Shown: positions 14,229 to 24,958, numbered from the stretch's first letter. The stretch: DNA of 64,000 nucleotides from Sialis fuliginosa (GCA_961205875.1 OY540813.1:25143001-25207000); one strand, 5' to 3'. Translations and numbers: made by a program. The notes: generated by a model not told the origin, from the letters alone.

Positions 14229-15181
14229 GGCCATACAGAAGTGGGTGACTTGATCCCTATTTTATGTTTGAACCTATAACTTATTTAATAGTTTGTGAAA
14301 AAAATTCGTCTTATGTTAAATATTTCATGTATTTACTTGTTCTTTAAATTCTCGTGAACTTTTTTGTATATCTTTTACTGGATCTAAAATTTTCAAGAAA
14401 AACACAGACCAGGGAAAAGTAATCAAGTCTCCCCGGTTATGGGAGACTTGATCACAGAGTTTGGGAGACTTAATCCTGGGGTGAACAAATATCCTACAAT
14501 TATTTATTTTGTATGAAATAGTATCTGCATTTGCTGTCTGTGACCTAACATATCTTTTTAAAGTCGTTACATTCAAACCAAATCTTTTAGCGGTACCCTT
14601 AAAAGATGTATTATCTTTTATTACAGTTTTAACTGCTTCTTCTAGCTTCTCGCTATCTATTGCTGGTCTCACTTTAGCTCCACACTCCTTTTATAATTCC
14701 GCGGCATGCCCTGTAGACAAATAGTACCTACTTACTAAACTATATATTCATAACTTTAACTACATTGAACTCCGGGATCAAATCTCCCCGACTAAAGGGG
14801 ATCAAGTATCCCCATATCTACTTTGCAGTTTATTTTTGAGGTTATTACAAAATCTTTAAGGAACCTTGATATTCGCTATCAGTGACTTATTTTTGGAGAC
14901 TTCATGCTAAAACAAATTTAAAAAATATAACGTACTTACGTCGTAATAGATTAACACACGTATTGCACTTAAAACTGTAATAAATGTTTGATTGCGCCAT
15001 TTTTTTTTAATGGTTACGTACCAATGTGAGCTTATGATAAAACACTATATAATAGTTCCTGACGTTGTCTTAATAAGACTGCTACGTATTGTTGCCAACA
15101 TAAAGGTTTCAAATACTATTGTTGTCAAAATATCTATGAGTGATCAAGTCACCCAGAAGATCAAGTCTCCCTCTTCTCCCC
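14229..15181 (-). mobile_element. Decayed pogo-like element with recurrent GGGAGACTTGATC words
   Basis: A psq-type HTH fragment (see 14480-14718) lies among at least seven variants of GATCAAGTCTCCC in both orientations (near 14241, 14424, 14443, 14461, 14774, 14802, 15142 and 15158). The outermost copies face each other: CAGAAGTGGGTGACTTGATC on the left, and GAGAAGAGGGAGACTTGATC read on the minus strand at the right. TA dinucleotides lie just outside (14227-14228 and 15182-15183), as expected for Tc1/mariner/pogo. The boundaries are inferred from these weak ends and may be off by several bases. Confidence 0.5.
14480..14718 (-). pseudogene. psq-type helix-turn-helix transposase fragment (pogo/Tigger/jerky-like)
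   Basis: On the minus strand, MPRNYKRSVELK ends in a stop near 14675. One base over, the frame continues as GAKVRPAIDSEKLEEAVKTV, then IKDNTSFKGTAKRFGLN and VTTLKRYVRSQ. 'MPRNYKR' followed by a K-L-E-E-A-V helix and 'A-K-x-F-G-(x)4-T-L-x-R-(Y/W)-V' is the layout of the psq HTH at the N-terminus of pogo-like transposases and of host proteins derived from them. The DDE catalytic part is absent and a frameshift breaks the start. It is read as a dead transposon fragment rather than a host gene. A spliced host gene cannot be fully excluded. Confidence 0.6.
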
Positions 15182-16049
15182 TAGTGCTCGACAGCCTTTT
15201 TTGACGTGAATAACGTTTGGTGTTTTACGTCAGATACTGGGTGGGCATTTCAGAAACTTGATGTAACGCGCTGAGATCAGTTTGCGCGCTAGCGAAAATT
15301 TACAATTAGTATATCTCGACACTCAGAGCAGCTACCACGCAGGTTTAGGTCTCAAGTTATAGGTCTCGATTAGATCTACGAGGTACAAGTACAAATCAAA
15401 ACATTTAACCAGTTTTAGTGAGTGAAAAACTTTATATAATTTCTTTTTCATGTCGGCTGAAACACGCGCTAAAATAAGCATAGCACTGGAAAGAGCGTCT
15501 CAGTAATTATCGGAAAAATCCCGTTGCCAGTAGCTGAGAGGATCAGGAGGTACAGGGCACACAAAAATGCGAAAATCAGCGGATCGGCCAACGACGGCGC
15601 AAGCACATCATGAGTCTGAGTTTTATTTAAGTCCACTGCCACAAACGATGCAACCTTGGATTTGGAACGTATTCATGTCAATCCCTCAACTGTGCATCTC
15701 GACACAGTCACACCCATTTTTTGCTACCTTCGGCAGAAACCGAAGCCGAAGGAAATATGTAATGTTAAAGAAGGGATAATATTTATTTTTAGCTAAATGC
15801 ATTTTCTATCAAGTTGATACACTGTATTTGTTTGTTTTTATTTAATGTGTTTGCGGAGTTGTGATTTAAAATAATACAAACAGAAACCTATTGTTTACTA
15901 TTTTAAATATTTAAATCATATGTTAAAATAAAACAAACATTCAGCAAAAAGATTTCGGTCGTTTAAAAGAGAAAACCTTCAAAAATTATATTAACCACAA
16001 AAAATAATTATGATATTAATTAGAAAAATTACTGAATTCAAACGCAACA

Positions 16050-16140
16050 CTAGCGGCGACTTGGTCGTTAGCGCTACTGGCTGACAATCTGACAACCGTG
16101 AATAGCCGGGTTCGATCCTAAATGCGATTGATTTTTTTTT
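16050..16140 (+). repeat. tRNA-like SINE head with B box and T-run
   Basis: The segment GACTTGGTCGTTAGCGCTAC resembles a tRNA D-arm/A box. About 50 bp downstream comes GGTTCGATCC, a canonical RNA polymerase III B box, then a run of nine T (16131-16139). The acceptor ends do not pair well, so an intact tRNA is not claimed. The most likely reading is a tRNA-derived SINE or a decayed tRNA gene. Confidence 0.5.
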
Positions 16141-16677
16141 GTATAGGTACAATTTTTTTGTACAGGTGTTAAGCGAATTTACAGAGAAAATTCATAATTT
16201 TTTTCTTGTTTGTTTATGAGTTTTCCGTTAAACGGCTTGGTGTGTAGATTTGTCTATGCCACTACTACAACCATAATTTTTTTAAAGCAAATTGTAAGAT
16301 ATTATTTCTTTTAGTGTGATTTGCAGTTATTTGAAGTTTTCAAAAATGTATGAACAGTTTATAGCTAATTCTAGAAAAATTATCTAGGTATCGTTGTTTC
16401 TTTTAATTAATTACATAATACTAAGTATATTTCAAAAACTAAATAAACGAAAATGTTCACTATATTACTTATAACTCGAGACACCAAAATCCCCCCATCG
16501 CAGTGTTTTTGTCACATGTTATTAGAAGTAATTTTAAGAGAATAAAATAAAACAAAAATTTTCAAAAGCACAGTTAAATTTTTGATTTTGTACTAAAAGT
16601 TTTGTTAACAATGCAGATGGGTTTCAGTATGTTGATTTTAAATAAATTAAAAATATACAAAAAATATAAGTACTGAC

Positions 16678-16875
16678 CTGCACGCGTTCCCGACGTTTCT
16701 CCTGCGTTCTCTGCTGTCTCTCTAGCTGCTCCTTCCTGTGTATCAGTTCCCGTATTTGGTCGGGAGTGGTGGCCGCATCCAGATCTATCTGTTCCATAGC
16801 TTGAGTATACGTGTCGCCGCCACCGCCCTCGTCCTCGCTAAAGCTTTCCAATAACAGAGTATCCGACGCGCTCGA
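16678..16875 (-). CDS. SMG6: SMG6/EST1A-like exon E (charged helix before the PIN domain)
   Basis: A 198-nt minus-strand exon with both ends in phase 0. The acceptor is TTTCAG and the donor is GTCAGTA. It encodes SSASDTLLLESFSEDEGGGG, then DTYTQAMEQIDLDAATT and a strongly charged helix (PDQIRELIHRKEQLERQQRT followed by QEKRRERVQ). In SMG6 a Glu/Arg/Lys-rich helix containing an I-R-E-L-x-x-K pattern lies just before the C-terminal PIN ribonuclease domain. SMG5 and SMG7 lack that arrangement, so this exon is the best discriminator for SMG6. It should be followed by exons with the PIN aspartates. None was recognised between 1 and 16678, so either an intron longer than 16 kb follows or the PIN exons were missed by eye. 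Losing the PIN domain would be surprising but cannot be excluded. Confidence 0.82.
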
Positions 16876-16911
16876 CTGAAATGGATAACATTATCTTAAT
16901 ATTATTTTAAT

Positions 16912-16963
16912 AGACTGACATATAGACAGATTCGTAGAAGTGAATCTGTCTATATGTTAGTCT
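16912..16963. repeat. Intronic hairpin with 22-bp arms
   Basis: AGACTGACATATAGACAGAT at 16912 and its inverted copy ending 16963 pair over 22 bp with one mismatch around an 8-bp loop. Flanking AT sequence extends the complementarity weakly. It lies in the 833-bp intron between exons D and E, 37 bp upstream of the exon E acceptor in transcript orientation. Confidence 0.65.
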
Positions 16964-17708
16964 AATATAATAATAATTTAATATATAATAAAATATTTTT
17001 TATGTATGTTCTTCAAACATAACATTTTATTAAAAACACCGATCACAATTATTTTTTAATAATTTTATAGGGCAAAAACTTTCTTTACAAAACAAGTGGA
17101 AATTACCTCAAAGATATTTTTTTCAGGCTAAAAAAGTTGAAAATATATAATTTTTAAGGTCGGCCCTATTCTAAAGATGTACAAAGTTGAAAATATAATT
17201 TTTCAAGGGGACGCTAAGGAGCAAAAGCTACGTAATATATATATGTATATATATTTTTTATACCAAGGCATTTGACCCTTTTTCTTATTTTTTTCTAAAT
17301 CAAAAATGGTGCCCGCTTGGGTCTAAAAGTAGTATTTTATTTTTCCCCCACCTCCCTAATTCGTATAACTAGGCTCAAAAAATCTGAAAAAAATTTGGGA
17401 ACGAGACTTTGGTGGGACAAATACTAAAGTCAACAATATCATTTCAAATTTATATATAAAATAATAAATAATTAAATAGAGGGGCGTTATAGAATTTATT
17501 TTATTTTTATTTTCATATCTAGGCATGTGCGGTGTCAATGATTTTCTAACTCAAAAATACACTCATTGTCATCCACGTAGTACGTACTTCAGAATCCTTC
17601 TGGCACATACATACTGTGTATGTCTTGACCGATTTTTTTATTTACTTTTTAGTATGATTTTTCAGTTAAGTCAATTTTGTTAAATAAACAAATAAGAATA
17701 TTACTTAC

Positions 17709-18070
17709 AAATTCCTCATCGTCATCATCATCATCCGGATGTAATGGATCGTGATTATTATGAGCATTGTGCGTCGTCGCTGCGCCTCCAGCTCCACTAG
17801 CTCCGGGTCCCGCACCACCGCCTGCGGCCACGGCGTTACGCTGCACGACGCTCGCGTACTCACCGTACGCGCTGTCGTACTTGAGCACGGGCGGGTCCAG
17901 ACCACACAGGAAGCACGTACCGAAGAACAGCACGCGCTCTACGCGGAAGCACATCCGTGCGTCCTCCACGTCCACGTCGCAACGCGCCCACGCCGCCTCC
18001 AGCGGGTTGGGCAACAATGGCGTGAAACCGCTCAAGTCGGCGTCTTCGGGCAGGCGGACTTGCGTGTAAC
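17709..18070 (-). CDS. SMG6: SMG6/EST1A-like exon D (LPED..GF.PLLP core plus acidic linker)
   Basis: A 362-nt minus-strand exon after TTTTTTTAACTACAG and before the donor GTAAGTAA. It enters in phase 1, giving a split Gly, and ends in phase 0. It encodes GYTQVRLPEDADLSGFTPLL, then a Cys/Phe/Val-rich helical part (ARMCFRVERVLFFGTCFLCG) and DPPVLKYDSAYGEYASVVQR. The tail is low-complexity: a Gly/Ala run, a His/Asn run (THNAHNNHD) and six Asp followed by EEF. Known of the family: 'LPED-x-L-x-GF-x-PL' closes the EST1-type domain, and an acidic, poorly conserved linker separates it from the PIN nuclease in SMG6. GC content is far above that of surrounding intron. Two long antisense open frames (17751-18080) are shadows of this GC-rich exon. 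The upstream intron (5642 bp) carries several nested DNA elements. Confidence 0.87.
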
Positions 18071-18196
18071 CTGTAGTTAAAAAAATATATTCAACATTTT
18101 TGTTATTGTGATCGCTTTTATCGATTCTATTAACCTAAAATGTTTATTTTATATGTGTATATTAAACTATCTAGAAACCAAGTAACGTTAGTATAG

Positions 18197-18996
18197 CGGT
18201 CAATCCATAATAACTATGTACACACTTTTTTTATTATTGTTACCGATTTTTTTAATTTTTATATATGTTTTAGTATTAGTTAAAAGAAGATTTTTAACAG
18301 TACTTAAAAATCGAAAAAAAAAATCCCCCCAAAAATATCGACTTTTGAAAATTTGACTTTTTTTTTAAAAACGAAATATCTCAAAAACTTTCATATGAAA
18401 ACTTTATGAAATATTAATTTTTTAGGTAACGACGCGCGAGTCTTAGCGCGCTTGCTTGGACGTATCACTGCAGTAAACGTTGAACGCTCCGACACACTCG
18501 CGCAGTGATACGTCCAAGCAAGCGCGCTAAGACTCGCGCGTCGTTACCTAAAAAATTAATTTTTCATAAAGTTTTCATATGATCATAAATTTTCAAAGTG
18601 CTACATACTCAGGAATGATTAAGACACAACCATATATTTTTATTTTTTAAATTCGGAGTTGACATGTGCCCCAAATTTTCAGTTAAATTTTATAAATAGA
18701 AAAAATATATTTAAACAAAAGTTTTGTGCAGCAAAATATTTTTTTAAATAAATAATATACATTTTCCTACAAAATTGATCCCTTGTCTTTTTACGCTATC
18801 TTTGATAGTTTTTGAGATATTTCGTTTTCTTTTTTTAAAGTCAGATTTTCAAAAGTCGATATTTTTGGGGGGAATTTTTTTTTCGATTTTTCAATACCGT
18901 TAAAAATCTTCTTTTAACTAATACTAAAACATATGTAAAAATTGAAAAAATCGGTAACAACAACAAAAAAAGTGTGCAGTTATTTATGGAATGCCG
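18197..18996. mobile_element. 800-bp foldback element with two nested palindromes
   Basis: The outer arms run 18197-about 18390 and about 18805-18996. Shared segments include TTAGTTAAAAGAAGATTTTT, ATATCGACTTTTGAAAAT and CGAAATATCTCAAAAAC. The ends read CGGTCAATCCATAATAACT and, reverse-complemented, CGGCATTCCATAAATAACT. Inside is a second, almost perfect GC-richer palindrome (18394-18471 and 18502-18581) containing GACGCGCGAGTCTTAGCGCG. The right inner and right outer arms are separated by about 220 bp that has no partner on the left. It sits in the intron between exons C and D, 126 bp upstream of exon D's acceptor in transcript orientation. No coding capacity. Confidence 0.78.
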
Positions 18997-19491
18997 ATAT
19001 GTATAATAACATATGTCTTATACATATCTTGCATCTTTATAATCCAATTCATATTCAATATGTCTTAAATTATTGAAAATTAAACAATAAAACAATTTAT
19101 TCTATTCAAAAAGATAAAATACGTACAAATTACTTCCAATGTAAAATACAAAGTAAAAACAAACAATATAAACTACATAAAATACAAGATATCGTAGAGT
19201 AATAATTTCATTAGACTCTGCAACATAAAGCCTTACATTTTATACGTAATACTTGTCTTAATAACTCACTTTAGAAGCGTGGAGGATATTGAATTGTCTT
19301 GGTCTTATTTGAACTTTGTTATAAATATCACATACAATATCAATAAATGCTGATGCATCATTGAATAATGTCAACAAATAGACAACAAAAGAAAGTTAAG
19401 TAAGTCATCTCGTATTGATTTAAAAACAAAATAGATTTGTATTTGATAAATCATAACCATAGTTTTCGTCTGGTAATTATTATAATTTAAT

Positions 19492-20391
19492 TAAGGAGGT
19501 TGAGTAGTTACGTCAAAGCAGTAGGAATAAGTTGAAATTTCTTATAATTCTTGAAACACTTAAAATGAATAAAATACTGAAATTTCAGATTTTTGACGAA
19601 CTCGTTTTTAAGAAAATACATTTTAAAGTTCAGTTGTAATATATGTTGGCAGTTGATTGTTAAAAGATAGAAAAATAATAAAAACCAATTTAAAAAACAG
19701 TAAGATTGATTTGAAAATTAAGGATATTTTAAAGTATACAATAGGCATGATGCCAGTAACAAAGTATCACTGAAATTATGATTTTAAATAATGAAATAAG
19801 TTAAAAAGATTCTAAAAAATGTATTTATTTTTATATTAAAAGCGAGATTTATATGATTTTTGTTAAAATAAAAACGCAAAATACAGCAATCCGCCATGTT
19901 TGATAAAACACCAGTCAGAGTGGATGACGTCACGGCTACGTAAACGTCATTTTTGTTTCACTTATATCTGCACTGTTTATAAATTATTTTGTGATTTTAA
20001 ATTATCAAAAACCGAGAAACATTAGCGATGGGACAAGGATTTATTATAGTTGACAAGGAGTGTTTACATAGCGTGACGTCAAAAATGCGCCAGGACACCT
20101 GCGAGCGTTTTGGCGTCATATTCAAAATTAGTTTTAAAAGAGTCAATTTTTGTTATTAAACCTTTATTTTTCTGCATAAATAAGCATTTTTTTGGAAATA
20201 AGAGACACCTAAGATCATCATAAAATAGTTTGTAAAAATTATGCATCATGCCTATTATATAATTATTTAAACAATAATTAGACGTTTCGATCATAACCTG
20301 ACTTGACTACTCCGTGAGCTTGATCTATAATAGCAAATACTTCGTCCCACCCCACCTCTTGACAGCAAAAGTAACTCGACAACCTCCTTAT
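19492..20391. mobile_element. Outer inverted-repeat element interrupted by a second element
   Basis: The left end TAAGGAGGTTGAGTAGTTAC and the right end, reverse-complemented, TAAGGAGGTTGTCGAGTTAC define the outer unit. Removing the inner element at 19740-20256 leaves about 383 bp. It lies in the C-D intron. No transposase frame was seen. Confidence 0.6.
19740..20256. mobile_element. 517-bp inverted-repeat element, family 2 copy 1
   Basis: It has exact 14-bp terminal inverted repeats, AATAGGCATGATGC and GCATCATGCCTATT. A second copy lies at 47543-48070. The interior carries the conserved words GTGGATGACGTCACGGCTAC and CACCTGCGAGCGTTTTGGCG. GTGACGTCA-like palindromes occur twice. No open frame of transposase size, so it is non-autonomous. 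A target duplication could not be fixed by eye. Confidence 0.75.
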
Positions 20392-21109
20392 GTCTCGTCT
20401 CGGTCAAATTCAATGACAGTCTCGTCCTTCCTATTTCCCTTTGTAAGAATACATTTAGCCTCCTCTTGCCATCTCCCTTCGTAAAGTATGTTTTTTATAT
20501 GTATATAAAGTATCAAAGTTAAATATACACAATACATAAATCAATTGGAAATTTTAAAATCGAGGACCAAATATGTATTTGTTTGCTATCAGAAATAGCT
20601 TCTGTTTCTTCCATTCTTTGGATATGGCGAGGAAGCAGTAACTAAATTTACATTTTCATTAAATCACGTATGACATACGAGACAATAACTTCGTCCAAGC
20701 ATTATTTTATTAAAATATAAACAAACTAATATACAATACGAACGGCAGCATCTACATGTAAATCATATAAATTGAAACAGACACTGTATGAACTCAATGT
20801 TCACCATAACATATTTTACATGCAGCATATAGCGAAATCCACGTATTGCAGTTCGTGTCTGACGTTATTGTTAGTTATGAGTTTGTCGTAGTAGATACGC
20901 CGCTGTTACAACGTAAACACAAATGTGGTGCTCGATAACGGTAAATCTGCATTGTTTTCATAACACTTTTGTTCTCATATCTGTGAGAATTTAGAAGAGC
21001 TATTAACTAACTTGCACTTATCGGTTTGATAAATTAAAAATAAACAAAGAATGCGGAAATATGTTGTTTTTTTATCTGACTGAACAAAAGGATAATGATC
21101 AAAATAATT

Positions 21110-21460
21110 ATGGTTGTTATGAATATGACATATCGATAACGGATACGAATAGGGATATTTTTTTTAGTTTCGATATCGGATATTTCTCTCTCTTGATTTC
21201 GGATTCAATATGAAATTATTTCGTATACAGTTTTGGATATGGATTCGGATACAGATTTTTTTAAGTTTTTGTTTTTGCCCGCAATTAGTGTCTCTCGGCT
21301 GAAGCAACGAGTAAGAAACTATCCGGAGATCAATATCTAATTATTTCGGACAAAATTTCGGGGGTCAGAATCCAATTATTTCGGATACAGTTTCATTGGT
21401 CAAAATAGTTTCAAATATTCGATAGCTTCGGTTTCGAATTCGGAGCTCCGTAACATCTAT
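21110..21460. repeat. Word-rich block of TTCGGATA/GGATATCGGATA motifs
   Basis: Variants of TTTCGGATACAG, GGATTCGGATACAG and TATCGATAACGGATACGAAT recur on both strands over about 340 bp, ending at CGGAGCTCCGTAACATCTAT. The layout resembles the word-rich hAT elements at 12.4 and 54.0 kb, but clear terminal repeats and an 8-bp duplication were not found. Confidence 0.45.
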
Positions 21461-21639
21461 AATATTAACCAGCAGTTACTACGTCACTGAATAACGCGTA
21501 AATTAATAAAACAAAACAAAATTCATAACATCTTAACTGGAATAAGGAGTGGATGGGGAGGGTATTTAGAACCCCGAAAAAACACAACTTCAACCAAAAT
21601 CTTTTCGAATGATATATGAATTGTCTACTTTAAATTTTA

Positions 21640-21960
21640 ATAAAACACTAGCTTTTCACCCCCTGTCATATACATATAGAGGATTGTAATTGTTGTTTTA
21701 GCTGACCCGGCAAACGTTCTACCTAAAAATAATTTGTTTAAAAATCAGATCACAAATACACACACCGGGTCCATTTTTTGTAAAAATATTTCTTCCACGT
21801 AACTAACATATTCTAAATATGAACCAAATCGGACCATAAATACACACTCTCGAGCCAAGTACCACCTACCGGATCCTAAAAAAAGATAAACCTAATGTAG
21901 CACCAAACGAACATATGGTATGAATATGGCTTCAATACGCCCAAAGTTTTAGGCCTGATG
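21640..21960 (-). repeat. RTE/Helitron-like 3' module, family 3 copy 1
   Basis: Matches 36440-36795 in opposite orientation. Shared segments include ACCATATGTTCGTTTGGT, GTAAAAATATTTCTTCCACG (read on the plus strand here), GCCGGGTCAGCT and ACAATTACAA. The module also contains the CACCCCCTGTCA...GTTGTAATT segment that recurs in the Helitron-like arrays at 25.5 and 56 kb. Confidence 0.6.
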
Positions 21961-22842
21961 AGAACATACGCACCAACGTTTTTATACATGTTTAATTCAT
22001 CACAAAATGAAATTTCAAATGAATTTTCATTTCAATCAAATAATACAGCGTTTGAAGTTTTCATGTTCATTAAAAAATACATTAATGTCTAATAATTCAG
22101 CTACCGAAACCGTGGGTAAACTAAAACGGATTCTTACACATTATTAAAAATAACAACATTTAAAGATCCACAAAATCATTAAAGAATAATGAATGCATTC
22201 TTTACGCAAGGTAACAGTAAAACTGACCAAACAATACGCACCTACAAATTACATCCATCACAAAAAATAACATACCTTGGGCGATACGAAATAAAGAACC
22301 AACAAAAAAAACATGCATTTAAAGAATTCATAACATTTAAGGTGATAAAAAAACTAGACCATAATTCAATTATTACAAAAGGGAGTTTGTCTAACGGCAT
22401 TAATGTATTACACAATTTTAAATACACACGTAGTTATAATATAGCAGTCGTTTCTCAATGCATCGATTGTTCACAACGACATTGTTGGTTCAATATGAAA
22501 TGCTATAACTGATTCTATCGATAAAATATAAATAATTTAATGAGCCCCCAGAAACTAAAATAAATTTTAAAAACACACACACAAAAATATACAACACTTC
22601 AAAAAGATAAAATTATTTGGATTTACAAATCACTCAATTTTTTAAGATATTTTTGAATGGCTGTATTATATCTGTAAAAATGATCGTAGTTCAAGGGATT
22701 TTAAAACTTGTACGTTTTCAAACTATTAGTTAACTTTTTATTCTCCAAGGTAACATTTTTACTAAACGAAGCGCAAAAAATATAATAAATTCTTAGAGCA
22801 GACTTTTCTTTTTTTATATCACTGTACGTACGACCATTTTTA

Positions 22843-23039
22843 GGGTCGATCCAGACTATCGAGCCGGTCTCGGTCTGGTCTCGCTCCAATCAAACATAAA
22901 TAAATAAACAATGAAATCATTGACATTATAGGTATCTCTTAGGTCTCGCTCCAATTATGCTCTAATACAGTATTACTATACTGAATATCTGACTGGAGCG
23001 AGACCGGATCGAGATCGTCTCGTTAGTCTGGATCGATAC
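22843..23039. mobile_element. About 197-bp inverted-repeat element
   Basis: GTCGATCCAGACTATCGAG on the left and TAGTCTGGATCGAT on the right face each other. The arms continue through GGTCTCGCTCCAATCA on the left and TGACTGGAGCGAGACCGG on the right. AT-rich centre, no coding capacity. It lies in the C-D intron. Confidence 0.65.
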
Positions 23040-23712
23040 TTAACAGACTTTTTAGCAATCAAAGCAAAAACTGCACTTTAACGTTAAACACCTATGTTAT
23101 GTTAAACACAAGTGCAAGTTTGGAGAACTGAAAGTCTCTTCTTTAATGTTTTTTTTTTTTTTTTTTAATTTTTCATTCGATAAAAAATGTTTCATTCAGC
23201 AAAATCTATTTTATAATTACCTAGAAAATTGCATATTTTTATTTTTCAAAAAACACGATACCACTTTAAGGAATTCGTGAAATCATTAAAATGTCAATGT
23301 ATTATTTTAAATTAAAAATAGTCCTAAAACATTTGCAAAACATTGGATCGCTTAGATTTTTGTGTGTCCTAAATTCACTATTTTAATTTTTAATACTTGA
23401 ACTAAAACCAACTGTCTTAAAATGAAAATAAATAAATATCAGAAAATAAGTTACACCCTTGAAAAAAAAGAAAGTCATAACACGTGCTCTACACTTTACA
23501 GGCACATCATCGTTAATTATGGAAGTTTTTTCACCTCAGGAACTAAGGGTTAAATATATGCCAATACATATAAATAATATGACAATATTAACCCTCGAAT
23601 GAGAGACTTTAACGAGTAGCCTCTGGTAGACAAGTTCAAAGCAGTTAATTAAGCATTAAGAGAAGTCACACACACAGTTACAGTTGCTTAATATGTTTGT
23701 AATTGTCATTAC

Positions 23713-23804
23713 CTTCCGCGGGCTCTATAGCCAACTGTTCCCGATTCAGCTTCTCCAAAAGGTTCATCAAAGTGGCCAGCCGATTCCACACGTCGCCCGA
23801 AGGC
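23713..23804 (-). CDS. SMG6: SMG6/EST1A-like exon C
   Basis: A 92-nt minus-strand exon after TTTTTGTTGCAG and before a GTAATG donor. It enters in phase 2, completing the Gly codon of the previous exon, and leaves in phase 1. The 30 full codons read PSGDVWNRLATLMNLLEKLN then REQLAIEPAE. Asp-Val-Trp followed by a leucine-rich helix is the expected continuation of the EST1-type domain after the N-P-P-P segment. The intron to exon B is 963 bp, the second shortest of the four seen. Base composition is near 55% GC against roughly 25-30% in flanking introns, which marks the exon clearly. The match to SMG6 rather than SMG5 or SMG7 rests on the exon chain as a whole, not on this exon alone. Confidence 0.85.
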
Positions 23805-24590
23805 CTGCAACAAAAATGTTATTACCAGACGTTATCAAATATTTTTTTATACAATTAAAACATAGTTTCAATTCGAATTAGGTAGATTTAATTAACACAA
23901 TTATAGAGACAGTATTTCTCAATTTGTAATAGCGAGTTTAAATCTATACTAAATTTAATTATTTGAAAATTTGGTTCCTACAAATAAGAGGAAGCTAAAA
24001 CTTTTGCATCGCCGATCTCGATGATGTTTTGCATTTAGTTTACCTCACTTTAGTTTCTGAAAAAATATATTTTAACATTATCACCTAAATGAGTTTAGAT
24101 AATTTATAATATAAAATTTTTAGTCTTCCCTTGTATGAGTATAGTAAATAAGATAAACTATCTTTAGGATATTTATATTTATTTTGGTGATGACAGCTTT
24201 ATTGCTTTTGATTATTAATATCGTATTAAAACTAATTAAGTGTAACACAAAATAACAATAAATTTAAATAATTCCACATTACTAGTATGCAAAATTTATA
24301 TACAGTTATATGCTTAAGAAAGATATTATAGATTATAGGATAATAAAATCAAATAAATTTTACACATTATATTAATAAAACCTGAAAATTACAACTCTGC
24401 AAAATGGAAATTGAATTAATTATATAGGTATGTAATACATATGTAAATAAATATCTTAGTTAATTCACTAGTTTGAACTTAAGAAGACATTATTATATAT
24501 TATCATATATTAATTTTTCTCGTTGAAGCGATCTACATATTTAATAAATTTTCTTGTTTGATATTTTATAATTTATTTGAAATTTACCTA

Positions 24591-24685
24591 TATACTCTGT
24601 TTCATTTTAGTTAACAGTGGTTGCCGGGATTTTTGACTTACGAATCTTATTTAGATTAGGAAAGACCCATAAGATACCATAATTG
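24591..24685 (+). repeat. Partial MITE, family 4 (GCAGTGGTTGCCG family)
   Basis: TATACTCTGTTTCATTTTAG begins a copy of the family whose complete member is at 27807-27920. Its body reads ACAGTGGTTGCCGGGATTT, then TTAGATTAGGAAAGACCCAT. It lies in the B-C intron, about 90 bp downstream of exon B in transcript orientation. Confidence 0.6.
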
Positions 24686-24767
24686 TTTATATAAAATAAC
24701 ATTATTACATTAAAAACTTTTCAATAACTAGATAAAACTTTAATTGGATTGAAAAAAAAACACATAC

Positions 24768-24841
24768 CCAACTTTATAGTCGCTACAAGAAGGCGGAGGA
24801 TTCCAAACTGCATTATGACAGATCATCCAATCGCACCAGAT
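24768..24841 (-). CDS. SMG6: SMG6/EST1A-like exon B (Trp-rich IWCDWM segment)
   Basis: A 74-nt minus-strand exon preceded by TTTTTTTCAG and followed by the donor GTATGTG. It starts in phase 0 and ends in phase 2 (GG|G spanning the junction). It encodes IWCDWMICHNAVWNPPPS followed by CSDYKV and the split Gly. The pattern of two Trp in W-x-D-W-M, a third Trp and N-P-P-P is, from family knowledge, a hallmark of the EST1-type helical domain in SMG6 and its paralogues. It follows LLPSIK of the upstream exon across a 5107-bp intron. That intron contains a complete Helitron, a tandem repeat and a palindromic MITE, so its length looks largely transposon-driven. No in-frame stop and both consensus splice sites make a functional exon likely. 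Confidence 0.85.
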
Positions 24842-24958
24842 CTGAAAAAAATAATAAAAACAAACAAACATTTAACGATATCATAAAAATATTGCAAAAT
24901 ACGACTCTATTATTAACAACACATTAAATTAATAATACACATAACAAATACATATTTA

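Noticed and set aside
16050..16140. Intact tRNA gene
   Set aside because: B box and T-run are good, but the acceptor stem does not pair and the anticodon arm is unclear, so it is kept only as a SINE-like head.
17751..18080. Two plus-strand open frames of 100 and 109 codons
   Set aside because: They are antisense shadows of the GC-rich SMG6 exon D, which has both splice sites and a domain match.
22189..22512. 107-codon plus-strand frame starting MNAFFTQGNSKTD
   Set aside because: AT-driven Lys/Asn/Ile composition, no recognisable motif and no splice or promoter support.
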